This document shows positions 35,055-47,004 of a stretch of DNA of 64,000 nt, one piece after another. The translations under genes and the position numbers were made by a program. Source of the stretch: Strigamia acuminata (lineage: Eukaryota; Arthropoda; Chilopoda; Geophilomorpha; Linotaeniidae); the NCBI GenBank assembly GCA_949358305.1, contig OX442324.1:3044001-3108000 (forward strand), written 5' to 3'. Positions within the stretch are counted from its first letter, which is position 1. Each line of letters begins with the position of its first letter. The notes under the pieces are model-generated. The model made no database searches. It was not told the DNA's origin and saw only the letters and a program-made list of their open reading frames with translations.

Positions 35055-35455
35055 TGTAATCTCGGCTGAACGAAGTGAAGCGGAGCGAAGCGGAGCGAAC
35101 GAGTGAAAGCCGATAGCATTCACTCGTGTAATTGGAGGTTTAACAGGAGATGGCGCTACTAGTCGGGTTACGTCAGTCTTAAAAGCTATATCCTGGAAAA
35201 AAGGAAGTGAAGGAAAAAATGGAGTCAACAACAGCACCGAGTTGACGGTAAGCGTATTTACGATATTTCTTAATTATAAGCGTTAGAGTGTAACTAAAAG
35301 TTATTAGCTGGAGGTAAATGGAGACCAAATGAATTAGTTGTGACAAGGGAGGATGTGGTGGGTCCTGTTAAACCTCCAATTACACGAGTGAATGCTATCG
35401 GCTTTCACTCGTTCGCTCCGCTTCGCTCCGCTTCACTTCGTTCAGCCGAGATTAC
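35055..35455. mobile_element. Palindromic element with about 100-bp arms
   Basis: Arm 1 (about 35055-35150) carries TAATCTCGGCTGAACGAAGT, GCGGAGCGAAGCGGAGCGAA and CATTCACTCGTGTAATTGGA. Arm 2 (about 35364-35455) is its near-perfect inverse. The inner sequence GATGGCGCTACTAGTCGGGT also occurs, inverted, at the far end of the adjacent retroelement (about 39783-39812), so the two share terminal sequence. Confidence 0.75.
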
Positions 35456-35587
35456 ATTCACTCTTTGTAATCTCCGGCTAAACAGGAGACTTGAAAGGTA
35501 ACTTTTTTCCATAGGATAAAAATAAAAATGTTTTGGAAAAAACAAGTTTAACAATTTTTCAGTTTAATCATTTTTTATTTTATGAAA

Positions 35588-36010
35588 TTATTTTGGAATC
35601 GGTCTGTTTAGGACTGATTCTTGAAAAGCATTGTGGTTGACAATAGTTTTGTTGTAGAACCTCGCGAATGTTTGTTCGGAGGTCCAACCGGCAACACCTA
35701 ATATTTGTTGCACCGGAATAACACTGGCGGCTGCACTGGTGGCCGCAGCTCGCGTCGAATGAGCACCGAACTCTTGACGGTAAACCGTATGGTGACCCGC
35801 ACGAGAATCTTGTGCATAGTTTTGGAGTTGAAAATTACAGCGTCGGTTGACACTGTCATTTCCGAGGTTTTCAATTGTTGCAGTGAGCTTACTCTAGCTG
35901 CAGTAGTTAAGCAAGCAGAATAAGTGTCTTTTCTTGTAGACATATCCAATCTAAGTTGTCGTGTGGCCAGAGTTTGCGCAATTCGTTGAGAGCCAAACCC
36001 ACATCCCATG
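35588..36010 (-). pseudogene. Tyrosine recombinase, frameshifted
   Basis: One frame gives DMSTRKDTYSACLTTAARVSSLQQL with the first Arg region (split: DMSTRKDTYSACL + TTAARVSSLQQL). A second frame continues AHSTRAAATSAAASVIPVQQ, ILGVAGWTSEQTFARFYNKT and ends at a stop at 35588. The R, HxxR, W and Y of the recombinase active site are therefore all visible but in two frames. Sequence is typical of DIRS/Ngaro-type recombinases. Confidence 0.75.
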
Positions 36011-38275
36011 TTGCCACGTACCGTGGCAGACTAGGTCGTAAATTAGTAACTCCTTTTAGAGTGCGAACTACTATTAGTTGTTAGACAACAACGAATACAT
36101 TATTGTATGTGTTACATTCCATTTCTTCGCTTTCTCTTTGGCAAACGATTTCGATATGGACTTCGATCGTAATTCGATGGACTATTCCAGATAAATAATA
36201 TGGGTTTGTGAAAATAATCCTATTTATGTAAAAAGTTTTACTTTGTAATCAGGTATATCCTTATTTTTTATAAGTATGAAAATAAATATATTTATTTATT
36301 AACCTGTTTACTTAATCGAAATTATACGTGGCTAGTTCAGATTCATATTTCAGAATGCAATGATTTTTTTGATCTTATTTCGAATTCTTTCGAAATTGCG
36401 ATTTCTTGTAATCGCGTTCTTTGTTGTTATCCAACACATGCTTTCTTTTCAGAATAGACAGTATCTGCCGTATTTTCTAGGTGGGCATGATTATGTCCCA
36501 GTCGGCTTAATTTTCAGCCTCCGATGATAAGTTTTAAAAAGTCTTACCGAGTGGTAAAATTAACTTTTTTACGATAAATTTCATTTCTTGCAAAATAAAT
36601 TTAGATTCAGATCTCGGTTACAGATGATGTTAATGAAAAATCTCTCATTTATCTTAAATATTTCAAGGGATCCCTTACGTATGGTGATTCGATAGAATTT
36701 CCACTTGTGGCGACGCAAATTTATCAATTGATCTTAATGTATCGTTATTCAAGTATGAACGACATAAAATGTTTTATTTAAATAAAACTTTATAAAAACC
36801 AAGTGTTTTCCAATCTTATTGAAAAGTAATGCAAATAAAGTATTCGTTTGAATTCTTATTAACTGCGCTTAATAATCAGGGATTTAAAAGGTCATCTGGT
36901 TTATTCATATTCGTAATATCTATTAAATAGTCGAAATGTTTGACGTGTTGTTCTTACAACAAACTAGAGAAAAAGCAAGTGCTTTAACTTGGTAATATAT
37001 TATACTTTCAAGTGTAAAAGGTGATGGTCTGGATTGACCTAACTTCTAAAATATTCCAATTTTATTTTAAAAAGGGACTTTTAATATTGAAATGTTCTTT
37101 TGAACGATCTGCTACTACATACAATTAGTGTGCAGATGGCTTCAAAAAAGTTCTTGAACTGAATAAATACTTATAGTTCTGGTAAATATGTTTACCATTT
37201 TGTAAAATCAGAATAAAATAAATTGATTCATTTACCAATTTGATATGTATTCTATTTATTTTGAGAATGAAGAGTAAACTTTATTCCTTTTTCCCGTACT
37301 GAAATGATTCGATTTTTGCAATTCGCAAAGTTTACCTATTTGCCTTTAAGAATTTTAGCATTAAAGTGAATGCAACTTTCTTTCTTGTAATTGACAGCAC
37401 AAGAATAAAGCGGAATATTTTTAGACATTATAGATAAATTTCTGTTCCTATTTATTTCAATCGAAACTTTTTCCAGTAAATTTGTCTAAACCAATCTCAT
37501 TCACTTTCGTAAATGCGTACAAGAGAACTGTGACACTCTGATTCGATATAAGTTATAAATCGAAATAAACAAAGATTGTGATTAAAACAATCTGAATTCA
37601 CGATTGAAAAATTGTTAATAACAATTAGGAAGCACGCTAAATCGTTGGATTCTTGGCGCTTCTGGTTTCTAGGCAAAGCAGCTGTAAAATGTTTTCATCG
37701 GATTAGAACATTCGAGCGATAATCCTTGCCTTGTTGGATTTTACTATTTTAAAATCACGGTCTTGATTATACGAAACGAAAGTAAGGTTGATCAGGTATG
37801 AGGTATGTGTTAATCTTGTAACCAAAATTTGAGAACAAATAAACCTGTTCTTTAAACAGTATCGACTTTCCTTTGTACTTATTTCCCAAATAAAAGTTGG
37901 TGTAAGTGTCTGATAACTTTTTTGTCAATTTCTTGAAATGGCCGATTGAAAATAATTCGAATTTGAATTCGGTGAAAACGACGTTCCGTAGGCGGACAAA
38001 ACAACGATAAATTCGGACTGAATTTTATAATTTCCCGTGGTAGATTTATAAAATAATTTTTATTTATTAACCTGTTTATGGTTTTACCACGTGGTAGAAT
38101 TCTCGTTTTACGAAGATGTTCGATTTTTCTACAGAAAATCAAAATTAAAGTGAATATTTTTCACTTCTTGTGATTCTAATACAAGATCTTTATAACTAAA
38201 TTTAGTTATGACTTAAATTTCGGTCAAAACCTACTTTTCATTTTCATGCGCACAAACTTCCCGATCAATTTGCAT

Positions 38276-39630
38276 TCAATGTGACCCCAACGAGCGGTGG
38301 TCCGCCCATCTGTCTAGTGGCTCGCCCATCTGTCTAGTGGCTCTCAAGAACTCGCAAGCCGAAACAACTGGGCGACAGGGGAGATTGGGATGACGGAATC
38401 GGAACATGTTCGATTCGTCAGTAATAGGAACGGATAAATTAACCATATTATCCGGGATGACGGGATCAGAAACATTGTTCGATCCGTCTGCGTATGTACC
38501 GTTTACGGTTGGATCCGAAGCGGATAAAATTACCGGTCCGCCTGCGACGACAGGGGTATTCGCAAGGACGGGGTTCAAAAACAAAGCTTGTCCCAATATT
38601 TGGATCCGTTCCGCCTGTAACAACAGGGGCAATCGCCAGTGCGGGGCTAAAAAACAAGTTTTCCCGACTAATGGATCCGCTTCGCCTGTGACGACAGGGG
38701 ATTTTGCCAGAACGAGGTTCAAAACAAAGTTTGTCCTGATATTTGGATTCGTTCCGCCTGTAACGACAGGGGCATTCCGCTCCGCCTGTAACGACAGGGG
38801 CATTCCGCTCCGCCTGTAACGACAGGGGCATTCCGCTCCGCCTGTAACGACAGGGGCATTCCGCTCCGCCTGTAACGACAGGGGCATTCCGCTCCGCCTG
38901 TAACGACAGGGGCATTCCGCTCCGCCTGTAACGACAGGGGCATTCCGCTCCGCCTGTAACGACAGGGGCATTCCGCTCCGCCTGTAACGACAGGGGCATT
39001 CCGCTCCGCCTGTGACGACAGGGGATTTCGCCAGAACAGAGTACAAAACACAGTTTGTCCAGACTATTGGATCTGCTCCGCCTGTGACGACAGGGGATTT
39101 CGCCAGAAAGGAGTACAAAACACAGTTTGTCCCGACTATTGGATCTGCTCGGGATCTGCTCCGCCTGTGACGACAGGGGAAGTCGCAAGAACGGGGTTCA
39201 AAAAAATAAAAATTTTTGTTCCGTTTACGGAAGTCGGAACGGATATATTAACCGTTCCGTCCGTAGCGATAAGGTTTCTTTGCGGTAAAACGACAACCGT
39301 TTCCGCCGGCTGTTTATCCAACACATGTTAGAAAGCCAAGACGTCCAGCCAAGACGTTAGTGGTCAGCGGTTCAGGCACGGCGCCTGACCCAGCCACAGG
39401 AAGTACGCCAGTCTGCGGAAGAACGACGACCGTTCCCGCAGCAATCTGATTTGCAGCGATAGTCTGCATCAAACCGCGCAATTTCGTCGGTTAGCACATC
39501 TAGCCGCTGGTTCATCCTTCTCGGCGAAGGCAGCGGCGATTGTTGGTTCAAAGTTTGGACCGCGTGGTCAGTATTATCGTCATTGTCATTAATAATCGGG
39601 AAACCGATAACCTTAACGAAGGAATTCATT
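38276..39630 (-). pseudogene. Possible gag-like ORF of the retroelement, containing a minisatellite
   Basis: An 85-residue start MNSFVKVIGFPIINDNDDNT is followed by helical sequence (NQRLDVLTDEIARF) and then frame breaks. Downstream repetitive frames read NAPVVTGG / CPCRYRRSG / MPLSLQAE because of the 29-bp repeat. Assignment as gag rests on position in a YR element, not on a recognised domain. Confidence 0.35.
38757..39015. repeat. 29-bp minisatellite, about nine copies
   Basis: The unit GCATTCCGCTCCGCCTGTAA plus CGACAGGGG is repeated with essentially no divergence. Because 29 is not a multiple of three, each unit shifts the frame, yet all frames stay open. Looser copies of CTCCGCCTGTGACGACAGGG extend to about 38530 and 39180. 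Confidence 0.93.
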
Positions 39631-40191
39631 TTATGTAACTATAAAAAACAATGATATTACAAAGGGGTTCGAAAAATATAACAATTTCTTTTGAAAAAGG
39701 TAGAAAAAACGATACTTATTGAAAATTTTCTCGTAGAGCAATTCGAACCTGACCGCGCAACCCGTTAGTAGAACCGGAAGTGACGTAACCCGACTAGTAG
39801 CGCCATCTCCTGTTTAGCCGGAGATTACAAAGAGTGAATTTTCACAAACAGCAACCGAAAATTCCTTTAAATGTTCTTTTTTTTATTTATTACACGTGAC
39901 ATATCATTTTATATTGACGTATTGTATCATCTGTGATATATAATCGATATTTTGCTCATTCTAATCGAAGTACTCGTGTTGATAAATTTTACTTTTATAA
40001 ACGATTAATCAGAAGTTGATATATATATTCGATCAAAAAAATATTTATCAGTGATATTCTCAGATAGCTTATTAGTTAATCATTTCTAGTCGATGTTATT
40101 CTATATATTTGTTCATTTATGCGTTCCATATTTTAAATTTTGTAATTATTTCGTCGCATTAAAATATATTTTACATATAAGAAAAATTATT

Positions 40192-41185
40192 TTACAACGA
40201 AGCGCCGCTGCCGAGGCTTATGTCGAACTCGACACAAGCGAATTTTGTTCCGATATCAACTTTAATATTGTACTGACCGTCACTTAACCATGAAGGCAAT
40301 GGGTCTGTTGGAATGTTCACGGTGTACGCTGGTATTTTATAATCACCCTAATAAATGAGAAGAATTTTTAGATTGAAAATTCCATTTTTGTTTTTTTTGC
40401 TAAATCAAACCTTCGGAAATGGACAATGGCATGTAAGGTTGCGTTCTTCAAAAACAGGTGGACAGGGATCGGCTGGTGGAAAAAGTTTATCCACAACGGA
40501 ACAAATGTCGTCGTAGTCACAACTGCCAATTTCATCCAAGCACGGAATTTCCACCCAGAAAATTCCGACTTTTCGTTTCACAGTTAAATTGGTCTAAATA
40601 TCACAAAAAGTAAAACAAAACTTAATTAATTTTTCCATAAATTTGCATTAAAAAAATTAAAATTCGGAAATTTCCCCCAAAAAAATCAAATTTTTCCATC
40701 AATTTCAAAAATCAAAATCAATTAATTTTTCCACACATTTTCTAAATCAAAATCAATTAATTTTTCATCAAATTGTCGAAAATCAATAAAAATTAATCAA
40801 GTATTCGAAAAATTTCCAAAAAAATCACTAAAAGTTTATTAATTTTTCCATAAATTTCCAGAAAAAATAATTTAATTTTCATATAATTTGCCTTTAATGG
40901 CGAAGTTGCATCGACAGTCGACGTGCCTTCAAACTCCACGGTTATTGACCCAGGAATGACGACCGGATTCGGAGAAATAGAGAGAGTTTTGACCGTGGCT
41001 TCTGCGCCAATTTTACAATTTTCCCATGTAAACGCACCTGCCGCTTCTGCTCTCTGTATGCAAACAAAATCATTTTAAAAATATACACACTAATTTTTTC
41101 GTTCAATTATTCAACCTACATTGACGACGTGTGCCCCGCATACTGTAAACAGAACAAAGAAGAAATAAATTTTACTGGTAAACAT
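40192..41185 (-). CDS. GM2-activator/ML-domain-like secreted lipid-binding protein (188 aa)
   Basis: Exons 41185-41120, 41053-40892, 40593-40411 and 40347-40192 total 567 nt. The signal peptide is KIYFFFVLFTVCGAHVV. The mature part has [56 protein letters not shown], a cysteine-rich DPCPP/TCHCPFPKGDYKIP loop and ends FACVEFDISLGSGASL. Cysteine spacing and the C-terminal C.EFDISL pattern fit GM2-activator-type lipid carriers, which lift glycolipids from membranes. In insects such proteins are often secreted and their ligands are unknown. The second intron has a GC donor (TTAAAG|GCAAAT) instead of GT. The gene is separated from the retroelement by only about 350 bp. Confidence 0.82.
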
Positions 41186-44100
41186 TTTGGATGTGAATAA
41201 AGTGCTGGTTTGGTTTCTTAATGAAATTTTGATTGAGGCCGCATGACTTTTATGATGGAATTTGATGCATTTATCTTATCCAATGTTGTATTATCATTTT
41301 GGAACTGGTTTTATCTGCAGATGGATCGTTTTTGTGGAGCCATTCGGACCGAAGGACGACGAGGATATCGGATAGGATGGATATGATTATGATTGTGAAA
41401 CAGTTTGAATTTGAAACAATAAATGATAATTAGGGTTATTGAAACTGACACTAGACGCCGCTATGAACTGACATACAAATAAAATGTGTTTTAGTTGCAA
41501 TAACCGAATCTAGGTGGCGGATAATGCATTTGATTTTTATTTCTGTATTTTTATTACATTTTTAATGACAATTTTTCAAAAGATAAATAAAATATTCAAC
41601 AAAAATTCCATTTTAATCTTTTTTTTCTAAAAAAAAATTATATATATTTTTATTTTTTTTTATTTTTAATTTTCTTTAAAAATCTTCCCATATCAGTGTT
41701 GTTAGGATCGAGAAAAAAATTTCTCAATTTTCCGTATATCTGGGATTAAACGGATGTATCACCTAAGCTTTATCAAACAAACGTCAAATTTCAATTTAAA
41801 AAAATAAATTTTATTTCTCAAACCCCAATTTGAGCAGTTTAGTCTCTACAAAGAAAGAGTCGCAGGTGTTTCCACCCATTTAAATTTAACACAACCACGA
41901 ACGAATAGCAAAGCCAACACTTGACGTTTCGACCACGCCCGACACATATAAAGGCCAATCCGAAGGTCGCAATTTCGTAGTGTAGGTCAAGTAATAAATT
42001 TTATTAATACGGCAAACTAATAAAATATAAATAAAACAAATATATCATCCAGAGATACATTTCATAAAAACTTATGACGAAATAATCCGTTTGAATGAGA
42101 CAAAACAAAGGCGCTCTCGTGAATGGCTTATCTTCGCTTGTCTTGAGTGCAACAAAAAACACACAAACAGCGAGACAACTCCAGCAAAAACTCCCTGTTT
42201 TCTGACCTAAAACCCCCAAGCTTGCCTTAATGGTACCTTCATTAGTGCTGGGATCCTCCTCGAAAAGGGGACACAGTTGCAGATAAAAGTGCCGACGTCT
42301 GAAATGCAAAGAATAGGAGAAAATGGCGGCCAACGTCAAAGGTCAAAGGCGGGGGTGACAAGTCATCGAGAGAAAAAGGACACAAAGAGCGATTCAATTT
42401 CACATTCAAACATTCTTTCAACGACCAAAATCTCACCCATTTACTTGATTTTCTTTGCAAAAAAGGAAAATCAAACAAAATGTGCAAAAAAAAAATTTCA
42501 GAAAATTTCAGAAAAAATCGAAAAAATTCAACAAAATTAAAAAAATTAAAAAAAAAATTTTTTTTTTGACGAGGTGAGAAAATGGCGAGTTCGGTCGTCC
42601 CTAAACTGCCCAAGAAAAGTCATTCTTTGATGTGTCCTTAGGCCTGGCTATCTAAAAAGCGCAGGTGAAGTGATGGTCAAATCAAGTTGTTGTTGCAGCC
42701 ACTTGCCAGCCCCCTACAGGCAAAAGGCGGCATGTGTGTGATCAAGGAAACGGGGGACGAACGCGAGCAATTTGTAAACGACCCATGGGAGGGAGAAAAG
42801 ACCCACTGGACAACAAGACGCCCCTGCAGCCCCTCCTTAAATGGTGGACGAGCGAATCGCAATGTAAAAAAAAATTTAAAAAAAATTACCAATTTAAAAA
42901 AAAAATCGCATTTTTCGAACCTGAAAAAATAAAAATGAAAACTAAAAAAAAAAAAAAAAATTGAATAAAATTTGTGCAAGAATGATTGAACGCGAGGTTC
43001 GTGTGGACGCGCGGTGTCCTTTTGCTGGTAATTTGGGAGGCGGGGTCCCCCTTCACTTGGCCCGGTCAGGGTCACGATTAACGATGAACCTTGCTCGTTT
43101 TGTTGCTACTGGAAGTTGTTAATTTGAAAACAAAGAATAAGTCATGTTACACAAGTGGATTTTTATTTTTTTTTATTTTTTTATTTTTTTTAAACGATTG
43201 TTTGGATCGTTTTTGGTGTTGGTCGCGATTTGTTGTAATGGTGGCGGCCATTTTTGTGTGTGTGGCGGTTCGTGAGGGAAATTGTTGTCTTTTGGGTGTT
43301 GGTTGCGAGTTGTGATGTTGGTGATGGGGTTTTTGTTGTTGTGTTTTGTTGTTTTGGAAAAGGTGTGTTGGGATGGGATGATGATTTTGATTGTGCGGAA
43401 TTTGTGGGGATTTTGTGTCGAGTGAAGAAATGTAGAATAGAAGTAGGTAGGTTGGAAAGCATGTGTGGTTTTGTTCAAGAAAAGAGTTGAATTTTGTTGT
43501 TAGAATGCGAATTTTGTTTTTAGAAATTGAATTTTGTTGTTAGACAATAATTTTTTTTAGCTCAGAATTGAATCTTTAGTTATGGAAATTGAATCTTTAG
43601 TTATAGAAATTGAATCTTTAGATATGGAAATTGAATCTTTAGTTATGGAAATTGAATCTTTAGTTATGGAAATTGAATCTTTAGTTATAGAAATTGAATT
43701 TTCAGTTAAAAATTGAATTTTTTAACTAGGAATTGAATTTTTTTCAATAAAAACTAAATTTTTACACTAAAAACTGAATTTTTACGCTAAAAACTGAATT
43801 TTTACGCTAAAAACTGAATTTTTACATTAAAAACTGAATTTTTACACTAAAAACTGAATTTTTACGCTAAAAACTGAATTTTTACGCTAAAAACTGAATT
43901 TTTACACTAAAAACTGAATTTTTACGCTAAAAACTGAATTTTTACACTAAAAACTGAATGTGTACACTAAAAGCTGAATTTTTAGACTAAAAACTGAATT
44001 TTTAGACTAAAAACTGAATTTTTAGACTAAAAACAAAATCTTCCAACAAAAACAAAATCTTGCAAATCAAAATCTAGCAATTACATAAAAACCCGTAACG

Positions 44101-44228
44101 AAAACTAAAAAGCAAAAGCCCTACGAATTCACCCAGCAAAAAGAAAAAGAAAAAGAAATCCTGTCCCCTGATTGGCTTCCACACAACATTCGCAATGACA
44201 TCACTCCAGTCTACCAATAAGCTCAACC
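41186..44228. other. Long intergenic region with no supported gene
   Basis: Contains a TATA-like CACATATAAAGG near 41944 and a minus-strand ORF at 42004-42339 followed by AATAAA (minus strand, about 42000), which could be a 3' UTR or unknown exon. GC-richer blocks at 42.2-42.4 and 42.7-43.1 kb have no recognisable domain. Tandem arrays occupy 43.5-44.04 kb. Confidence 0.5.
43560..44040 (+). repeat. Two 20-21 bp tandem arrays upstream of caudal
   Basis: About 43570-43700: GAAATTGAATCTTTAGTTATG, about six copies (21 bp). About 43740-44035: AAAACTGAATTTTTACGCTA, about 14 copies (20 bp). They end about 190 bp before the first possible caudal start codon. Confidence 0.92.
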
Positions 44229-47004
44229 TTGAAAGCACCTCCAGCAACAATTACACACTCTAGAATGATGAGAGACGACAAGCAGCTCTGTCTCCAAGTC
44301 CCGCCAAAATCCTACATCGAACGCCACAAAATCCACGAAAATGACCAAAAAACGCCAAATTACATCGACACAACTCACCCGATCGCCAACACCAACTCGG
44401 ATACAGCACGCATGGCCCGGGAACACTCCACCTGGGACTCGTGGGCCCCCAACAACCACCCGGGCCCCGCCAACACCAACCCACACTTCAACAACAACAT
44501 GTTGCTCTACTACGAGTCGCGAGCCCATCCGCCCCGGCACCAGCAATTCAACGCCATGGGCCCCATGGCCCACCACCACCACCCGTACGGGCAAATGCAA
44601 TTCATCATGCCCCAAATGGGCCCCCTCGACGACCCCGACGTGCAGCTACAAACGCCTTGGCACGCCTCGTCCACCCACAACCCGATGCCCACAACATCAT
44701 ATGCGCAATCTCCGATTTTCGACGACTGGGAGCCGAAAAACGTGCGCGCGCATCCGCATCCGCATCCGCTCCCGAGCCCGAGCGGGGCCCACGCTTTTCC
44801 CGTCGCTCTAGCGCCGTATAAAGTGGATCAAGCCGAAGATATTTCCCAACCTTCTCACCAGGACTCGAATTTTAGTCATAATGGCGAACAAGTGTCGCCG
44901 AATTCGGTGTCGAGCGATGGAGTTTCCGGCTCGGAGTCGCCTGGTGCGAGTAATCATAATCATAATCATTCTTCCGCCGTATCCGAGATGCATGGACTAA
45001 TAATAAGGCCGAGTGCGGAGCAGAATGAATTTGATTGGATCAAGAAACCGTCGTATCAATTGGAGTGTAGTCATGCTGGTAATTCATTCATTCACTTGAC
45101 CACTAATTATGTTTGCCCATTCCTTTTCGAGTCCCAAACCCCGATCTGTCTGTCTGTCTGCTTTTCGGCCAAATGGCATTCCGCAAAATGGGTTCGTTTT
45201 CGCGGAATCATGTTTGGCCGAAGATTTAACACGATTGTGGAACATTAAAGCGCGTGAAAATCGCTTGTTTGGACGTTAACAAGCAATTTTCACTCGTTTA
45301 AGGTGTTTTGTATTCGTTTTCAATTGTTTTATATTCAAAAAGTCGCGTTTCGAGTGTTTTAGGTGAAAACAAACACTTAAAACTATTAAAAACACCTCAT
45401 TTTGAATGCAGCTACTGTTTTACATTCGTTTTAAACTGTTTTACGCTAAGTTTAAAATGTTTTATATTCATTTTAAAGTTTAAAATGTTTTATATTCATT
45501 TTAAAGTGTTTTAGATTCGTTTAAAGTGTTTTACTTGAGTTTAAAGTGTTTTAGATTCGTTTAAAGTGTTTTACTTGAGTTTAAAGTGTTTTACTTGAGT
45601 TTAAAGTATTTTACTTGAGTTTAAAGTGTTTTACCTGAGTTTAAAGTGTTTTACTTGAGTTTAAAGTGTTTTTACATTGGTTTAAACTTTTTGAACATTG
45701 GTTTAAACTTTTTGAACATTGGTTTAAAGTATTTGAACATTGGTTTAAACTTTTTGAACATTGGTTTAAACTTTTTGAACATTGGTTTAAAGTATTTGAA
45801 CATTGGTTTAAAGTGTTTGAACATTAGTTTAATGTGTTTTACATTGGTTTAAACTTTTTGAACATTGGTTTAAAGTATTTGAACATTGGTTTAAAGTATT
45901 TGAACATTGGTTTAAAGTATTTGAACATTAGTTTAAAGTGTTTGAACATTAGTTTAATCTGTTTTACATTGGTTTAAACTTTTTGAACATTGGTTTAATG
46001 TGTTTTATATTGGTTTAATGTGTTTTACATTGGTTTAAAGTGTTTACTAAACACTTGTTTAAAGTGTTTTCTAAACACTTGTTTAAAGTGTTTTCTAAAC
46101 ACTTAATTTAAAGTGTTTTTTCCACTTATCTAAAGTGTTTTTTTGACTCATTTAAAATGTTTTACACCAGTTTAAAGTATTCTTTTAACACTAGTTTAAA
46201 GTGTTTGACACTGGTTTAATGAATGCCATTTCCGAAACTTTTTCTTCTTTATCAGAAGCATAAATTTTTGCAACGTGTTAATTTTCGTCAAAATCACAAC
46301 TAGAAAACAGTTTGCGACTCTACCCCCACACGTTTTATCTCAATGTTTCACATCCACATGTCATCGTGACAAATAGTTGTGCCCACAAAGACACAGCATG
46401 CTTGAATGAGCTCAGTTGCCCTCCTCCTGTCAACAAAGATGCCGCTTTACAACACCATTCGCGTGGATGTCATGTCTTCTTACTTCAGCTTGTCAATACC
46501 TGTCAAAGAGATTTACCGAGATTTACTCATTTCACTTTTTTTTACTCAAAAATTCTAGGTAAAACGAGAACGAAAGACAAGTACCGGGTCGTCTACAGCG
46601 ATTTTCAGAGACTGGAATTGGAGAAAGAATTTCATTACAGTCGATACATCACGATGAAAAGGAAAGCCGAATTAGCTCAACTATTTGGCCTATCTGAACG
46701 ACAGGTGAAATTCAGAACAATGAAATCCAAATTACCGGATATGCGTTTATTAGCTGTAGCGCCGCAGCGAATAAACGTTTCCGGAATATTAATTTTTGTT
46801 TAATTTTTTAATTTTTATTAATTTTATTAATTTTATTTATTCATTTTTTAGGTTAAAATCTGGTTCCAAAATAGACGAGCGAAAGAGCGGAAACAAGTGA
46901 AGAAACAGGAGGAGTTAGTGAGGAAGGAGAAGGATTTTGCTGTTCATCACCATTACCAGCAATTGCAAATGGCCGCCGTCGACGGAAGTTGGCAACCGAA
47001 TTGA
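44229..47004 (+). CDS. cad: Caudal-type homeodomain transcription factor
   Basis: Exons: up to 45078, 46559-46704 and 46852-47004, phases 1 and 0. The open frame starts at 44229 (382 aa), but [11 protein letters not shown] at 44412 (321 aa) is the more plausible start because the upstream part is unlike caudal proteins. A His/Pro-rich N-terminal region is followed by the Hox-cofactor-type hexapeptide [10 protein letters not shown]. The homeodomain spans [20 protein letters not shown] ... [24 protein letters not shown], then exon 3 [18 protein letters not shown]. The recognition helix is standard. [15 protein letters not shown] is more diverged than typical caudal (ITIRRKAELA), which suggests a second caudal paralogue. 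Caudal controls posterior patterning and gut identity. Confidence 0.9.
45410..46215 (+). repeat. 20-bp tandem array filling caudal intron 1
   Basis: About 40 copies of TTTAAAGTGTTTTACTTGAG and of the related TTGGTTTAAACTTTTTGAAC, drifting gradually from one variant to the next. The array occupies over half of intron 1. Confidence 0.92.

Larger units (their letters stand above)
35455..39838 (-). mobile_element. Degenerate tyrosine-recombinase retroelement (DIRS-like), RT not found
   Basis: The termini TTCACTCTTTGTAATCTCCG...CTAAACAGGAG (35455 onward) and CTCCTGTTTAG...CGGAGATTACAAAGAGTGAA (about 39808-39838) are inverted repeats. On the minus strand a possible gag-like ORF lies near the 5' side (39629-38280), and a tyrosine recombinase at the 3' side (36010-35588). 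That is the DIRS order, but no reverse transcriptase or RNase H can be read between them; the roughly 2 kb in the middle is AT-rich and without coding signal. Frames are broken in both ORFs, so the copy is dead or internally deleted. Crypton or another YR element is an alternative. Confidence 0.6.

Noticed and set aside
38276-39188. Two long repeat-rich minus ORFs as a possible novel repeat protein
   Set aside because: The 29-bp minisatellite explains the open frames; the sequence lies inside a broken retroelement.
41940-41956. TATA box of an unknown plus-strand gene
   Set aside because: CACATATAAAGG is convincing as a motif, but no coding exon follows; the caudal start is over 2 kb away.
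44223-44615. Minus ORF of 130 residues opposite caudal exon 1
   Set aside because: Mirror of a GC-rich coding exon with a clear hexapeptide and an in-phase donor on the plus strand.
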